Positions 27,101 through 41,021 are shown, counted from the stretch's first letter. The stretch: DNA of 64,000 nt from Hymenopus coronatus (GCA_030762935.1 CM060883.1:95028501-95092500); one strand, 5' to 3'. Translations and numbers: made by a program. The notes: generated by a model not told the origin, from the letters alone.

Positions 27101-28949
27101 CTAGACTGACTTCTAACTCAGTGACTTAGCATGCGTCACATACTTGACTGACTTCTAACACGGTGTCCTAGCATGCGTCACAAACTAGACCTACTTCTAA
27201 CTCAGTGTACTAGCATGCGTCACACACCAGACTGTCTTTTAGCTCAGTTTCCAAGCATGCGTCACAGACTAGACTGACCTCTGACTCAGTGTCCAAGCAT
27301 GCGTCACCCACTAGACTGACCTCTAACTCAGTGAACTAGTATGTGTCACACATTAGACTGACTTCTAACTCAGTGTCCTAGCATGCGTCACACACTAGAC
27401 TGACTTCTAGCTCAGTGTCCTTGCATGCCTCACACACTAGACTGACTTCTAACTCAGTGTCCTAGCATTCGTCGCACACTAGAATTCTATGTCAGTGTCC
27501 TAGCATGCGTCACACACTAGACTGACTTCTAAATCAGTGTCCTAGCATGAGTCACACACTAAACTGACCTCTAACTCAGTGTCCTAGCATGCGTCACAAA
27601 CTAGACTGACTTCTTACTCAGTGTCCTAGCATGCGTCACACACTAGACTGACCTCTAACTCAGTGTCCTAGCATGCGTCACACACTAATCTGACTTCTAA
27701 CTCATTGTCCAATCATGCGTCACACACTAGACTGATTTTTTACTCAGTGTCCTAGCATGCGTCACACACTTGACAGACTTCTAACTCAGTGTCCTAGCAT
27801 GCGTCACACACTAGACTGACTTCTAACTCAGTGTCCTAGCATGCGTCACACACTAGACTGACTTCTAACTCAGTGTCCAAGCTTTCGTCTCACACTAGAC
27901 TGACTTCTAACTCAGTATCCTAGAATGCGTCACACATTAGACAGGCTTCTAACTCAGTGTCCTAGCATGCGTCACACACTAGACTGACTTCTAGCTCAGT
28001 GTCCGAGCATGCGTCACACACTAGACCGAATTCTAACTCAGTGTCGAAGCATGCGTCACACACTAGACTGACCTCTAACTCAGTGTCCTAGCATGTGTCA
28101 CACACTAGACTGATCTCTAACTCAGTATCCAGGCATGCGTCACACACTATACTGACGTCTAAATCAGTGTCCTAACATGCGTCACAAACTAGACTCACTT
28201 CTAACTCAGTGTCCTAGCATGCGCCACACACTAGACTGACCTCTAACTCAGTGTCCAAGCATGCTTCACACACTAGACTGACCTCTAACTCAGTGTCCAA
28301 GCGTTCGTCTCACACTAGACTTACTTCTAACTCAGTGTCCTAGCATGCGTCACAAACTAGACTGACTTCTAACTCAGTGTCCTAGCATGCGTCACACACT
28401 AGACTGACCTCTAACTCAGTGTCCAAGGATGCGTCACACACTAGACTGAGTTCTATGTCAGTGTCCTAGCATGCGGCACACACTAGACTGACTTCTAACT
28501 CAGTGTCCTAGCATGCGTCACACCCTAGACTGACTTCTAACTCAGTGTCCTAGCATGCGTCACACACTAGACTGACTTCTAACTCAGTGTACAAGCTTTC
28601 GTCTCACACTAGACTGACTTCTAACTCAGTATCCTAGAATGCGTCACACACTAGACAGGCTTCTAACTCAGTGTCCTAGCATGCGTCACACACTAGACTG
28701 ACTTCTAACTCAGTGTCCGAGCATGCGTCACACACTAGACTGACTTCTAACTCAGTGTCCTGGCATGCGTCACACACTAGACTGACCTTTAACTCATTGT
28801 CCTAGCATGACACACACTAATCTGACTTCTAACTCAGTGTCCTAGCATGCGTTACAAATTAGACTGACTTCTAACTCAGTGTCCTTACATGCGTCACACA
28901 CTAATCTGACTTCTAACTCATTGTCCAATCATGCGTCACACACTAGACT
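24113..28949 (+). repeat. Mosaic of earlier and later HOR pieces
   Basis: The first ~900 bp resemble the 3.8-5 kb and 0.5-1.1 kb blocks (CCTAGCAAGCGTC, CTAAGTCAGTG, CGCCGCAC, GTGAACTAG monomers in the same order). From about 25,250 to 26,870 the order matches 30,350-31,940 at offsets of about 5,108 then 5,066, including the 38-bp CTTCTCAGTG monomer at 25,352 and 30,460. From about 26,900 to 27,360 there is a CATTAAACTG, GTCTGACACTAG, CATACTTGAC, AACACGG series that is the first sight of a motif order common in the right-hand domain. Satellite only. Confidence 0.8.
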
Positions 28950-31900
28950 GATTTCTTACTCAGTGTCCTAGCATGCGCCACACACTTTACTGACTTCTTA
29001 CTCAGTGTCCTTGCATGCGTCACACACTAGACTGACTTCTAACTCAGTGTCCTAGCATGCGTCACACACTAGACTGACTTCTAACTCAGTGTCCAAGCTT
29101 TCGTCTCACACTAGACTGACTTCTAACTCAGTATCCTAGAATGCGTCACACACTAGACAGGCTTCTAACTCAGTGTCCTAGCATGCGTCACACACTAGAC
29201 TGACTTCTAACTCAGTGTCCGAGCATGCGTCACACACTAGACCGACTTCTAACTCAGTGTCGAAGCATGCGTCACACACTAGACTGACCTCTAACTCAGT
29301 GTCCTAGCACGCGTCACACACTAGACTGATCTCTAACTCAGTATCTAAGCATGCGTCACACACTATACTGACATCTAAATCAGTGTCCTAGCATGCGTCA
29401 CAAACTAGACTCACTTCTAACTCAGTGTCCTAGCATGCGCCACACACTAGACTGACCTCTAACTCAGTGTCCAAGCATGCGTCACTCACTAGATTGACCT
29501 CTAAATCAGTGTCCAAGCATGCGTCACACACTAGACTGGTTTCTAACTCAGTGTCCAAGCGTTCGTCTCACACTAGACTGACTTCTAACTCAGTGTCCTA
29601 GCATGCGTCACAAATTAGACTGACTTCTAACTCAGTGTCCTAGCATGCGCCACACACTAGACTGACCTCTAACTCAGTGTCCAAGCATGCGTCACACACT
29701 AGACTGACCTCTAACTCAGTGTCCAAGGATGCGTCACACACTAGACTGACTTCTATGTCAGTGTCCTAGCATGCGGCACACACTAGACTGACTTCTAACT
29801 CAGTGTCCTAGCATATGTCACACACTAGACTGACTTCTAACTCAGTGTCCATGCATGCTTCACACATTAGACTGACCTCTAACTCAGTGTCCAAGCATTG
29901 CGTCACTCACTAGATTGACCTCTAACTCAGTGTCCAAACATGCGTCAAACACTAGACTGACTTTTAGCTCAGTGTCCTAGCATGCGTCTCACACTAGACA
30001 TACTTCTAACTCAGTGCCCTAGCATACGTCACAAACTAGACTGACTAACTCAGTGTCCTAGCATGCGCCACACACTAGACTGACCTCTAACTCAGTGTCC
30101 AAGCATGCGTCAAACACTAGACTGACCTCTAACTCAGTGTCCTAGCATGCGTCACACACTAATCTGACTTCTAACTCATTGTCCAATCATGCGTCACACA
30201 CTAGGCTGATTTCTTACTCAGTGTCCTAGCATGCGTCACACACTTGACAGACTTCTAACTCAGTGTCCTAGCATGCGTCACACACTAGACTGACTTCTAA
30301 CTCAGTGTCCTAGAATGCGTCACACACTAGACTGACTTCTAACTCAGTGTCCAAGATTTCGTCCCACACTAGACTGACTTCTAACTCAGTATCCTAGAAT
30401 GCGTCACACAGTAGACAGGCTTCTAACTCAGTGTCCTAGCATGCGTCACACACTAGACTGACTTCTCAGTGTCCGAGCATGCGTCACACACTAGACCGAC
30501 TTCTAACTCAGTGTCGAAGCATGCGTCACACATTAGACTGACCTCTAACTCAGTGGCCTAGCATGCGTCACACACTAGACTGATCTCTAACTCAGTATCT
30601 AGGCATGCGTCACACACTAGACTGACTTCTAACTCAGTGTCCTAGCATGCGTCACAGACTAGACTGACCTCTAACTCAGTGTCCAAGCATGCGTCACCCA
30701 CTTGACTGACCTCTAAGTCAGTGTCCAAGCATGCGTCACCCACTAGACTGACCTCTAACTCAGTGTCCTAGCATGGGTCACACACTAGACTGACTTTTAG
30801 CTCAGTGTCCTAGCATGCGTCACACACTAGACTGACTTCTAACTCAGTGTCCTAGCATTCGTCACACACAATAATTCTATGTCAGTGTCCTAAATTGCGT
30901 CACACACTAGACTGACTTCTAACTCAGTGTCCTAGCATGAGTCACACACTAGACTGACCTCTAACTCAGTGTCCTAGCATGCGTCACAAACAAGACTGAC
31001 TTCTAACTCAGTGTCCTAGCATGCGTCACACACTAGACTGACCTCTAACTCAGTGTCCTAGCATGCGTCACACACTAGACTGACTTCTAACTCAGTGTCC
31101 TAGCATGCGTCACACACTAATCTGACTTCTAACTCAGTGTCCAATCATGCGTCACACACTTGACTGACTTCTCACTCAGTGTCCTAGCATGCGTCACACA
31201 CTTGACCGACTTCTAGCTCAGTTTCCAAACATGCGTATCAAACTAGACTGAATTCTAACTCAGTGTGCTAGCATGCGTCACAAACTAGACTTACCGCTAA
31301 CTCCGTGTCCAAGCATGCGTCACACACTAGACTGACTTCTAACTCAGTGTCCTAGCATTGTCACACATTAGACTGACATCTAACTCAATGTCCAAGCATG
31401 CGTCCCACACTAGACTGACTTCTAACTAAGTGTCCTAGCATGGGTCACACACTAGACAGACTTCTAACTCAGTATCCTAGCATGTGTCACACACTAGACT
31501 GACGTCTAACTCAGTGTCCAAGCATGCGTCACACACTAGACTGACTTCTAAGTCAGTGTCCTTGCATGCGTCACACACTAGGCTGACTTCTATCTCAGTG
31601 TCCTAGCATGCGTCACAAACTACACTGACTTCTAACTCAGTGTCCTAGCATGCGTCACACACCAACCTGACTTCTAACTCAGTGTCCTAGCATGCGTCAC
31701 AAACTAGACTGACTTCTAACTCAGTGTCCTAGCATGCGCCGCACACTAGACTAACCTCTAACTCAGTGTCCAAGCATCCGTCACACACTAGACTGACCTC
31801 TAACTCAGTGTCCAAGCATGCGTCACACACCAAATTGACCTCTAACTCAGTGTCCAAGCATGCGTCAATCACTAGACTGACCTTTAACTCAGTGTCCAAG

Positions 31901-32506
31901 CATTCGTCTCACACTAGACTTACTTCTAACTCAGTGAACTAGCATGCGTCACACACTAGACTGACTTCTAACTCAGTGTCCAAGCATTCGTCTCACACTA
32001 GACTGACTTCTAACTCAGTGTCCAAGCATGCTTCACACACTAGACTGACCTCTAACTCAGTGTCCAAGCATGCCTCACTCACTAGATTGACCTCTAACTC
32101 AGTGTCCAAGCATGCGTCACACACTAGAATGACTTCTAACTCAGTATCGAAGTGTTCGTCTCACATTAGACATACTTCTAACTCAGTGTCCTAGCATACG
32201 TCACAAACTAGACTGACTAACTCAGTGTCCTAGCATGCGCCACACACTAGACTGACCTCTAACTCAGTGTCCAAGCATGCGTCACACACTAGACATACTT
32301 CTAACTCAGTGTCCTAGCATACGTCACACACTGGACTGACCTCTAACTCAGTGTACTAGCATGCGTCACAAAAATAGACTGACTTCTAACTCAGTGTCCT
32401 AGCATGCGTCACACACTAGACTGACTTCTAGCTCAGTGTCCTAGCATGCGTCACACATTAAACTGACTTCTAACTCAGTGTCCAAAAATGCGTCTGACAC
32501 TAGACT
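28950..32506 (+). repeat. 3,557-bp tandem duplication, first copy
   Basis: Matches 32,507-36,063 at an offset of 3,557 bp. Checkpoints are the rare CACACTTTACTG monomer (28,981 and 32,538) and the run of CCAAGC monomers at 31,976 and 35,533. Between about 30,150 and 30,950 the offset is 3,599: the second copy has one extra monomer at about 33,700 and later lacks one CATGAGTCAC monomer present here at about 30,939, restoring 3,557. The unit equals about 85 monomers and contains several short-length monomers. Confidence 0.92.
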
Positions 32507-35500
32507 GATTTCTTACTCAGTGTCCTAGCATGCGCCACACACTTTACTGACTTCTAACTCAGTGTCCTTGCATGCGTCACACACTAGACTGACTTCTAAC
32601 TCAGTGTCCTAGCATGCGTCACACACTAGACTGACTTCTAACTCAGTGTCCAAGCTTTCGTCTCACACTAGACTGACTTCTAACTCAGTATCCTAGAATG
32701 CGTCACACACTAGACAGGCTTCTAACTCAGTGTCCTAGCATGCGTCACACACTAGACTGACTTCTAACTCAGTGTCCGAGCATGCGTCACACACTAGACC
32801 GACTTCTAACTCAGTGTCGAAGCATGCGTCACACACTAGACTGACCTCTAACTCAGTGTCCTAGCACGCGTCACACACTAGACTGATCTCTAACTCAGTA
32901 TCTAAGCATGCGTCACACACTATACTGACGTCTAAATCAGTGTCCTAGCATGAGTCACAAACTAGACTCACTTCTAACTCAGTGTCCTAGCATGCGCCAC
33001 ACACTAGACTGACCTCTAACTCAGTGTCCAAGCATGCGTCACTCACTAGATTGACCTCTAAATCAGTGTCCAAGCATGCGTCACACACTAGACTGATTTC
33101 TAACTCAGTGTCCAAGCGTTCGTCTCACACTAGACTGACTTCTAACTCAGTGTCCTAGCATGCGTCACAAATTAGACTGACTTCTAACTCAGTGTCCTAG
33201 CATGCGCCACACACTAGACTGACCTCTAACTCAGTGTCCAAGCATGCGTCACACACTAGACTGACCTCTAACTCAGTGTCCAAGGATGCGTCACACTTTA
33301 GACTGACTTCTATGTCAGTGTCCTAGCATGCGGCACACACTAGACTGACTTCTAACTCAGTGTCCTAGCATATGTCACACACTAGACTGACTTCTAACTC
33401 AGTGACCAAGCATGCTTCACACATTAGACTGACCTCTAACTCAGTGTCCAAGCATTGCGTCACTCACTAGATTGACCTCTAACTCAGTGTCCAAGCATGC
33501 GTCAAACACTAGACTGACTTTTAGCTCAGTGTCCTATCATGCGTCTCACACTAGACATACTTCTAACTCAGTGTCCTAGCATACGTCACAAACTAGACTG
33601 ACTAACTCAGTGTCCTAGCATGCGCCACACACTAGACTGACCTCTAACTCAGTGTCCAAGTATGCGTCAAACACTAGACTGACCTCTAACTCAGTGTCCA
33701 AGCATGCGTCACAAACTAGACTGACCTCTAACTCAGTGTCCTAGCATGCGTCACACACTAATCTGACTTCTAACTCATTGTCCAATCATGCGTCACACAC
33801 TAGGCTGATTTCTTACTCAGTGTCCTAGCATGCGTCACACACTTGACAGACTTCTAACTCAGTGTCCTAGCATGCGTCACACACTAGACTGACTTCTAAC
33901 TCAGAGTCCTAGAATGCGTCACACACTAGACTGACTTCTAACTCAGTGTCCAAGATTTCGTCCCACACTAGACTGACTTCTAACTCAGTATCCTAGAATG
34001 CGACACACAGTAGACAGGCTTCTAACTCAGTGTCCTAGCATGCGTCACACACTAGACTGACTTCTCAGTGTCCGAGCATGCGTCACACACTAGACCGACT
34101 TCTAACTCAGTGTCGAAGCATGCGTCACAGATTAGACTGACCTCTAACTCAGTGTCCTAGCATGCGTCACACACTAGACTGATCTCTAACTCAGTATCTA
34201 GGCATGCGTCACACACTAGACTGACTTCTAACTCAGTGTCCTAGCATGCGTCACAGACTAGACTGACCTCTAACTCAGTGTCCAAGCATGCGTCACCCAC
34301 TAGACTGACCTCTAACTCAGTGTCCAAGCATGCGTCACCCACTAGACTGACCTCTAACTCAGTGTCCTAGCATGGGTCACACACTAGACTGACTTTTAGC
34401 TCAGTGTCCTAGCATGCGTCACACACTAGACTGACTTCTAACTCAGTGTCCTAGCATTCGTCACACACAATAATTCTATGTCAGTGTCCTAAATTGCGTC
34501 ATACACTAGACTGACTTCTAACTCAGTGTCCTAGCATGCGTCACAAACAAGACTGACTTCTAACTCAGTGTCCTAGCATGCGTCACACACTAGACTGACC
34601 TCTAACTCAGTGTCCTAGCATGCGTCACACACTAGACTGACATATAACTCAGTGTCCTAGCATGCGTCACACACTAATCTGACTTCTAACTCAGTGTCCA
34701 ATCATGCGTCACACACTTGACTGACTTCTCACTCAGTGTCCTAGCATGCGTCACACACTTGACCGACTTCTAGCTCAGTTTCCAAACATGCGTATCAAAC
34801 TAGACTGAATTCTAACTCAGTGTTCTAGCATGCGTCACAAACTAGATTTACCGCTAACTCCGTGTCCAAGCATGCGTCACACACTAGACTGACTTCTAAC
34901 TCAGTGTCCTAGCATTGTCACACATTAGACTGACATCTAACTCAATGTCCAAGCATGCGTCCCACACTAGACTGACTTCTAACTAAGTGTCCTAGCATGG
35001 GTCACACACTAGACAGACTTCTAACTCAGTATCCTAGCATGTGTCACACACTAGACTGACGTCTAACTCAGTGTCCAAGCATGCGTCACACACTAGACTG
35101 ACTTCTAAGTCAGTGTCCTTGCATGCGTCACACACTAGGCTGACTTCTATCTCAGTGTCCTAGCATGCGTCACAAACTACACTGACTTGTAACTCAGTGT
35201 CCTAGCATGCGTCACACACCAACCTGACTTCTAACTCAGTGTCCTAGCATGCGTCACAAACTAGACTGACTTCTAACTCAGTGTCCTAGCATGCGCCGCA
35301 CACTAGACTAACCTCTAACTCAGTGTCCAAGCATGCGTCACACACTAGACTGACCTCTAACTCAGTGTCCAAGCATGCGTCACACACCAAATTGACCTCT
35401 AACTCAGTGTCCAAGCATGCGTCAATCACTAGACTGACCTTTAACTCAGTGTCCAAGCATTCGTCTCACACTAGACTTACTTCTAACTCAGTGAACTAGC

Positions 35501-36063
35501 ATGCGTCACACACTAGACTGACTTCTAACTCAGTGTCCAAGCATTCGTCTCACACTAGACTGACTTCTAACTCAGTGTCCAAGCATGCTTCACACACTAG
35601 ACTGACCTCTAACTCAGTGTCCAAGCATGCCTCACTCACTAGATTGACCTCTAACTCAGTGTCCAAGCATGCGTCACACACTAGAATGACTTCTAACTCA
35701 GTGTCGAAGTGTTCGTCTCACACTAGACATACTTCTAACTCAGTGTCCTAGCATACGTCACAAACTAGACTGACTAACTCAGTGTCCTAGCATGCGCCAC
35801 ACACTAGACTGACCTCTAACTCAGTGTCCAAGCATGCGTCACACACTAGACATACTTCTAACTCAGTGTCCTAGCATACGTCACACACTGGACTGACCTC
35901 TAACTCAGTGTCCTAGCATGCGTCACAAAACTAGACTGACTTCTAACTCAGTGTCCTAGCATGCGTCACACACTAGACTGACTTCTAGCTCAGTGTCCTA
36001 GCATGCGTCACACATTAAACTGACTTCTAACTCAGTGTCCAAAAATGCGTCTGACACTAGACT
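32507..36063 (+). repeat. 3,557-bp tandem duplication, second copy
   Basis: The junction can be placed closely. The sequence up to 32,496 (GTCTGAC) follows the tail of the unit, and from 32,509 (GATTTCTTAC) it follows the head of the unit at 28,950, so the exchange lies within about 13 bp inside one monomer. At the end of this copy, after 36,063, the tail continues instead as GACTTCTAACTC, then CATACTTGAC and AACACGG monomers, the expected order for an unduplicated flank. Confidence 0.92.
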
Positions 36064-39000
36064 GACTTCTAACTCAGTGTCCTAGCATGCGACACATACT
36101 TGACTGACTTCTAACACGGTGTCCTTGCATGCGTCACAAACTAGACCTACTTCTAACTCAGTGTACTCGCATGCGTCACACATCAGACTGTCTTCTAGCT
36201 CAGTTTCCAAGCATGCCTCACACACTAGACTGACTTCTAACTCAGTGTCCTAGCATGCGTCACAGACTAGACTGACCTCTAACTCAGTGTCCAAGCATGC
36301 GTCACACACTAGACTGACCTCTAACTCAGTGTCCAAGCATGCGTCACACACTAGACTGACTTCTAGCTCAGTGTCCTAGCATGCGTCACACACTAGACTG
36401 ACTTCTAACTCAGTGTCCTAGCATTCGTCACACACTAGAATTCTATGTCAGTGTCCTAGCATGCGTCATACACTAGACTGACTTCTAAATCAGTGTCTTA
36501 GCATGAGTCACACACTAGACTGACCTCTAACTCAGTGTCCTAGCATGCGTCACAAACTAGACTGACCTCTAACTCAGTGTCATAGCATGCGTCACACACT
36601 AATCTGACTTCTAACTCATTGTCCAATCATGCGTCACACACTAGGCTGATTTCTTACTCAGTGTCCTAGCATGCGTCACACACTTGACAGACTTCTAACT
36701 CAGTGTCCTAGCATGCGTCACACACTAGACTGACTTCTAATTTAGTGTCCTAGCATGCGTCACACACTAGACTGACTTCTAACTCAGTGTCCAAGCTTTC
36801 GTCTCACACTAGACTGACTTCTAACTCAGTATTCTAGAATGCGTCACACAGTAGACAGGCTTGTAACTCAGTGTCCTAGCATGCGTCACACACTAGACTG
36901 ACTTCTCAGTGTCCGAGCATGCGTCACACACTAGACCGACTTCTAACTCAGTGTCGAAGCATGCGTCACACATTAGACTGATCTCTAACTCAGTATCTAG
37001 GCATGCGTCACACACTAGACTGACTTCTAACTCAGTGTCCTAGCATGCGTCACAGACTAGACTGACCTCTAACTCAGTGTCCAAGCATGCGTCACCCACT
37101 AGACTGACCTCTAACTCAGTGTCCAAGCATGCTTCACCCACTAGACTGACCTCTAACTCAGTGACCTAGTATGCGTCTCACATTAGACTGACTTCTAACT
37201 CAGTGTCCTAGCATGCGTCACACACTAGACTGACTTCTAGCTCAGTGTCCTAGCATGCGTCACACACTAGACTGACTTCTAACTCAGTTTCCTAGCATTC
37301 GTCACACACAATAATTCTATGTCAGTGTCCTAAATTGCGTCACACACTAGACTGACTTCTAATTCAGTGTCCTAGCATGAGTCACACACTAGACTGACCT
37401 CTAACTCAGTGTCCTAGCATGCGTCACAAACAAGACTGACTTCTAACTCAGTGTCCTAGCATGCGTCACACACTAGACTGACCGCTAACTCAGTGTCCTA
37501 GCATGCGTCACACACTAGACTGACTTCTAACTCAGTGTCCTAGCATGCGTCACACACTAATCTGACTTCTAACTCAGTGTCCAATCATGCGTCACACACT
37601 TGACTGTCTTCTCACTCAGTGTCCTAGCATGCGTCACACACTTGACCGACTTCTAGCTCAGTTTCCAAACATGCATATCAAACTAGACTGAATTCTAACT
37701 CAGTGTCCTAGCATGCGTCACAAACTAGACTTACCGCTAACTCCGTGTCCAAGCATGCGTCACACACTAGACTGACTTCTAACTCAGTGTCCTAGCAAGC
37801 GTCACACATTAGACTGACATCTAACTCAATGTCCAAGCATGCGTCCCACACTAGACTGACTTCTAACTAAGTGTCCTAGCATGGGTCACACACTAGACAG
37901 ACTTCTAACTCAGTATCCTAGCATGTGTCACACACTAGACTGACGTCTAACTCAGTGTCCTTGCATGCGTCACACACTAGGCTGACTTCTATCTCAGTGT
38001 CCTAGCATGCGTCACAAACTACACTGACTTCTAACTCAGTGTCCTAGCATGCGTCACACACCAACCTGACTTCTAACTCAGTGTCCTAGCATGCGTCACA
38101 AACTAGACTGACTTCTAACTCAGTGTCCTAGCATGCGCCGCACACTAGACTAACCTCTAACTCAGTGTCCAAGCATGCGTCACACACTAGACTGACCTCT
38201 AACTCAGTGTCCAAGCATGCGTCACACACCAAATTGACCTCTAACTCAGTGTCCAAGCATGCGTCAATCACTAGACTGACCTTTAACTCAGTGTCCAAGC
38301 ATTCGTCTCACACTAGACTGACTTCTAACTCAGTGAACTAGCATGCGTCACACACTAGACTGACCTCTAACTCAGTGTCCTAGCATGAGTCACATACTAG
38401 ACTGACCTCTAACTCAGTGTCCAAGCATGCCTCACTCACTAGATTGACCTCTAACTCAGTGTCCAAGCATGCGTCACACACTAGAATGACTTCTAACTCA
38501 GTGTCGAAGTGTTCGTCTCACACTAGACATACTTCTAACTCAGTGTCCTAGCATACGTCACAAACTAGACTGACTAACTCAGTGTCCTAGCATGCGCCAC
38601 ACACCAGACTGACCTCTAACTCAGTGTCCAAGCATGCGTCACACACTAGACTGACCTCTAACTCAGTGTCCAAGCATGCGTCACACACTAGACATACTTC
38701 TAACTCAGTGTCCTAGCATACGTCACAAACTAGACTGACTAACTCAGTGTCCAAGCATTCGTCTCACACTAGACTGACTTCTAACTCAGTGAACTTGTAT
38801 GCGTACACACTAGACTGACCTCTAACTCAGTGACCTAGCATGCGTCTCACATTAGACTGACCTCTAACTCAATGTCCTAGCATGCGTCACACACTAGACG
38901 GACTTCTACCTCAGTGTCCTAAAATGCGTCACACACTAGACTGACTTCTAACTCAGTGTCCTAGCATGTGTCACAAACTAGACTGACTTCTAACTCAGTG

Positions 39001-39600
39001 TCCTAGCTTGCGTCACACACTAGACTGACTTCTAACTCAGTATCCTAGCATGCGTCACACACTAGACTGACTTTTAACTCAGTGTCCTAGCATGCGTCAC
39101 ATACTAGACTGACTTCTAACTCAGTGTCCTAGCATGCGTCAAAAACGAGACTGACTTCTAACTCAGTGTCCTAGCATGCGACGCACCCTATACTGACCTC
39201 TAACGCAGTGTCCTATCATGCGTCACACACTAATCTGACTTCTAACTCAGTGTCCAATCATGCGTCACACACTAGACTGACTTCTCACTCAGTGTCCTAG
39301 CATGCGTCACACACTTGACTGATTTCTAGCTCAGTTTCCAAACATGCGTTTCACATTAGACTGACTTCTAACTCAGAGTCCTAGCATGTGTCACAAACTA
39401 GACTGACCTCTAACTCCGTGTCCAAGCATGCGTCACACACTAGACTGACTTCTAACTCAGTGTCCTAGCATGCATCAACATTAGACTGACTTCTAACTCA
39501 GTGTCCTAGCATGCGTCACACACTAGACTGACTTCTAACTCAGTGTCTTAGCATGCGTCACACACCAGACTGACTTCTAACTCAGTGTCCAAGCTTTCGT
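36064..39600 (+). repeat. ~2.8 kb HOR relative of the 3.6 kb unit
   Basis: From about 36,590 the order matches 33,750 onward at an offset of 2,841 bp: CTAGGCTGATTTC monomers (33,800 and 36,641), CTTCTCAGTG 38-bp monomers (34,059 and 36,900) and CATTCGTC/AATTCTATG monomers (34,455 and 37,296). Further on the offset becomes 2,800, for example GTGTCGAAGTG at 35,701 and 38,501. The last AAGCTTTCG monomer of the window is at about 39,590, and the 39-bp GACTAACTC monomers also end in this block (about 38,732). Confidence 0.82.
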
Positions 39601-41021
39601 CTCACACTAGACTTACTTCTAACTCAGTGTCCTAGCATGCGTCACACACTAGACCGACTTCTAACTCAGTGTCGAAGCATGCGTCACACATTAGACTGAC
39701 CTCTAACTCAGTGTCCTAGCATGCGTCACAAACTAGACTGTACTCTAACTCAGTATCTAAGCATGCGTCACACACTAGACTGACGTCTAAATCAGTGTCC
39801 TAGCATGCGTCAAACACTAGACTCACTTCTAACTCAATGTCCTAGCATGCGCCAACACTAGACTGACCTCTAACTCAGTGTCCAAGCATGCTTCACACAC
39901 CAGACTGACCTCTAACTCAGTATCCTAGAATGTGTCACACACTAGACTGACCTCTAACTCAGTGTCCAAGCATGCGTCACACTAGACTAACTTCTAGGTC
40001 AGTGTCTAGCATGCATCACACACTAGACTGACTTGTAACTCAGTGTCCTAGCTTGCGTCACACACTAGACTGACTTCTAACTCAGTGTCCTAGCATGCGT
40101 CACAAACTAGACTGACTTCTAACTCAGTGTCCTAGCATGCGTCACACATTAAACTGACTTCTAACTCAGTGTCCAAGCATGCGTCTGACACTAGACTGAC
40201 TTCTAACTCAGTGACCTAGCATGCGTCACATACTTGACTGACTTCTAACACGGTGTCCTAGCATGCGTCACAAACTAGACCTACTTCTAACTCAGTGTAC
40301 TAGCATACGTCACACACCAGACTGTCTTCTAGTTCAGTTTCCAAGCATGCCTCACACACTATACTGACTTCTAACTCAGTGTCCTAGCATGCATCACAGA
40401 CTAGACTGACCTCTAACTCAGTGTCCAAGCATGCGTAACACACTAGACTGACTTCTAACTCAGTGTCCAAGCAAGCGTCACACATTAGACTGACATCAAA
40501 CTCAGTGTCCAAGCATACGTCACACACTAGACTGACCTCTAACTAAGTGTGCTAGCATGCGTCACCCATTAGACAGACTTCTAACTCAGTATCCCAGCAT
40601 GAGTCACACACCAGACTGAAGTCAAACTCAGTGTCCAACCATGCGTCACACACTAGACTGACTTCCAACTCAGTGTCCTAGCATGCGTCTCACATTAGAC
40701 TCACTTCTACCTCAGTTTCCTAGCATGCGTCACACACTAGACTGACCTCTAACTCAGTGTCCAAGCATGCGTCACTAACTAGTTTGACCTCTAACTCAGT
40801 ATCTAAGCATGCGTCACACACTAGACTGACTTCTAACTCAGTGTCCTAGCATGCGTCACAAACTAGACTCACTTCTAACTCAGTGTCCTAGCATACGTCT
40901 CAAACTAGACTGACTTCTAACTCGGTATCCTAGCATGCGTCACACACTAGACTGATCTCTTACTCAATGTCCAAGCATGCGTCTCACACTAGACTGACTT
41001 CTAACTCAGTGTCCTAGCATA
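39601..41021 (+). repeat. Transition between the two satellite domains
   Basis: About 34 monomers in which I did not find a long ordered match to either side. Monomers seen further left (CGAAGC, GTATCTAAGC) are mixed with ones typical of the right (CATTAAACTG, GTCTGAC, CATACTTGAC, AACACGG, TATCCCAGCATGAG). One monomer join lacks a base (GTGTCTAGC at about 39,998). No gene, transposon or unique sequence marks the transition. Confidence 0.65.

Noticed and set aside
31976..32194. 72-codon open frame with a 14-residue repeat, and its twin at 35,533-35,751
   Set aside because: It is only a run of satellite monomers in which the in-frame TAG is changed to AAG. The start ATG belongs to the ordinary CATGCG motif, there is no unique sequence, and the twin comes from the 3,557-bp duplication. 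Not annotated as a gene.
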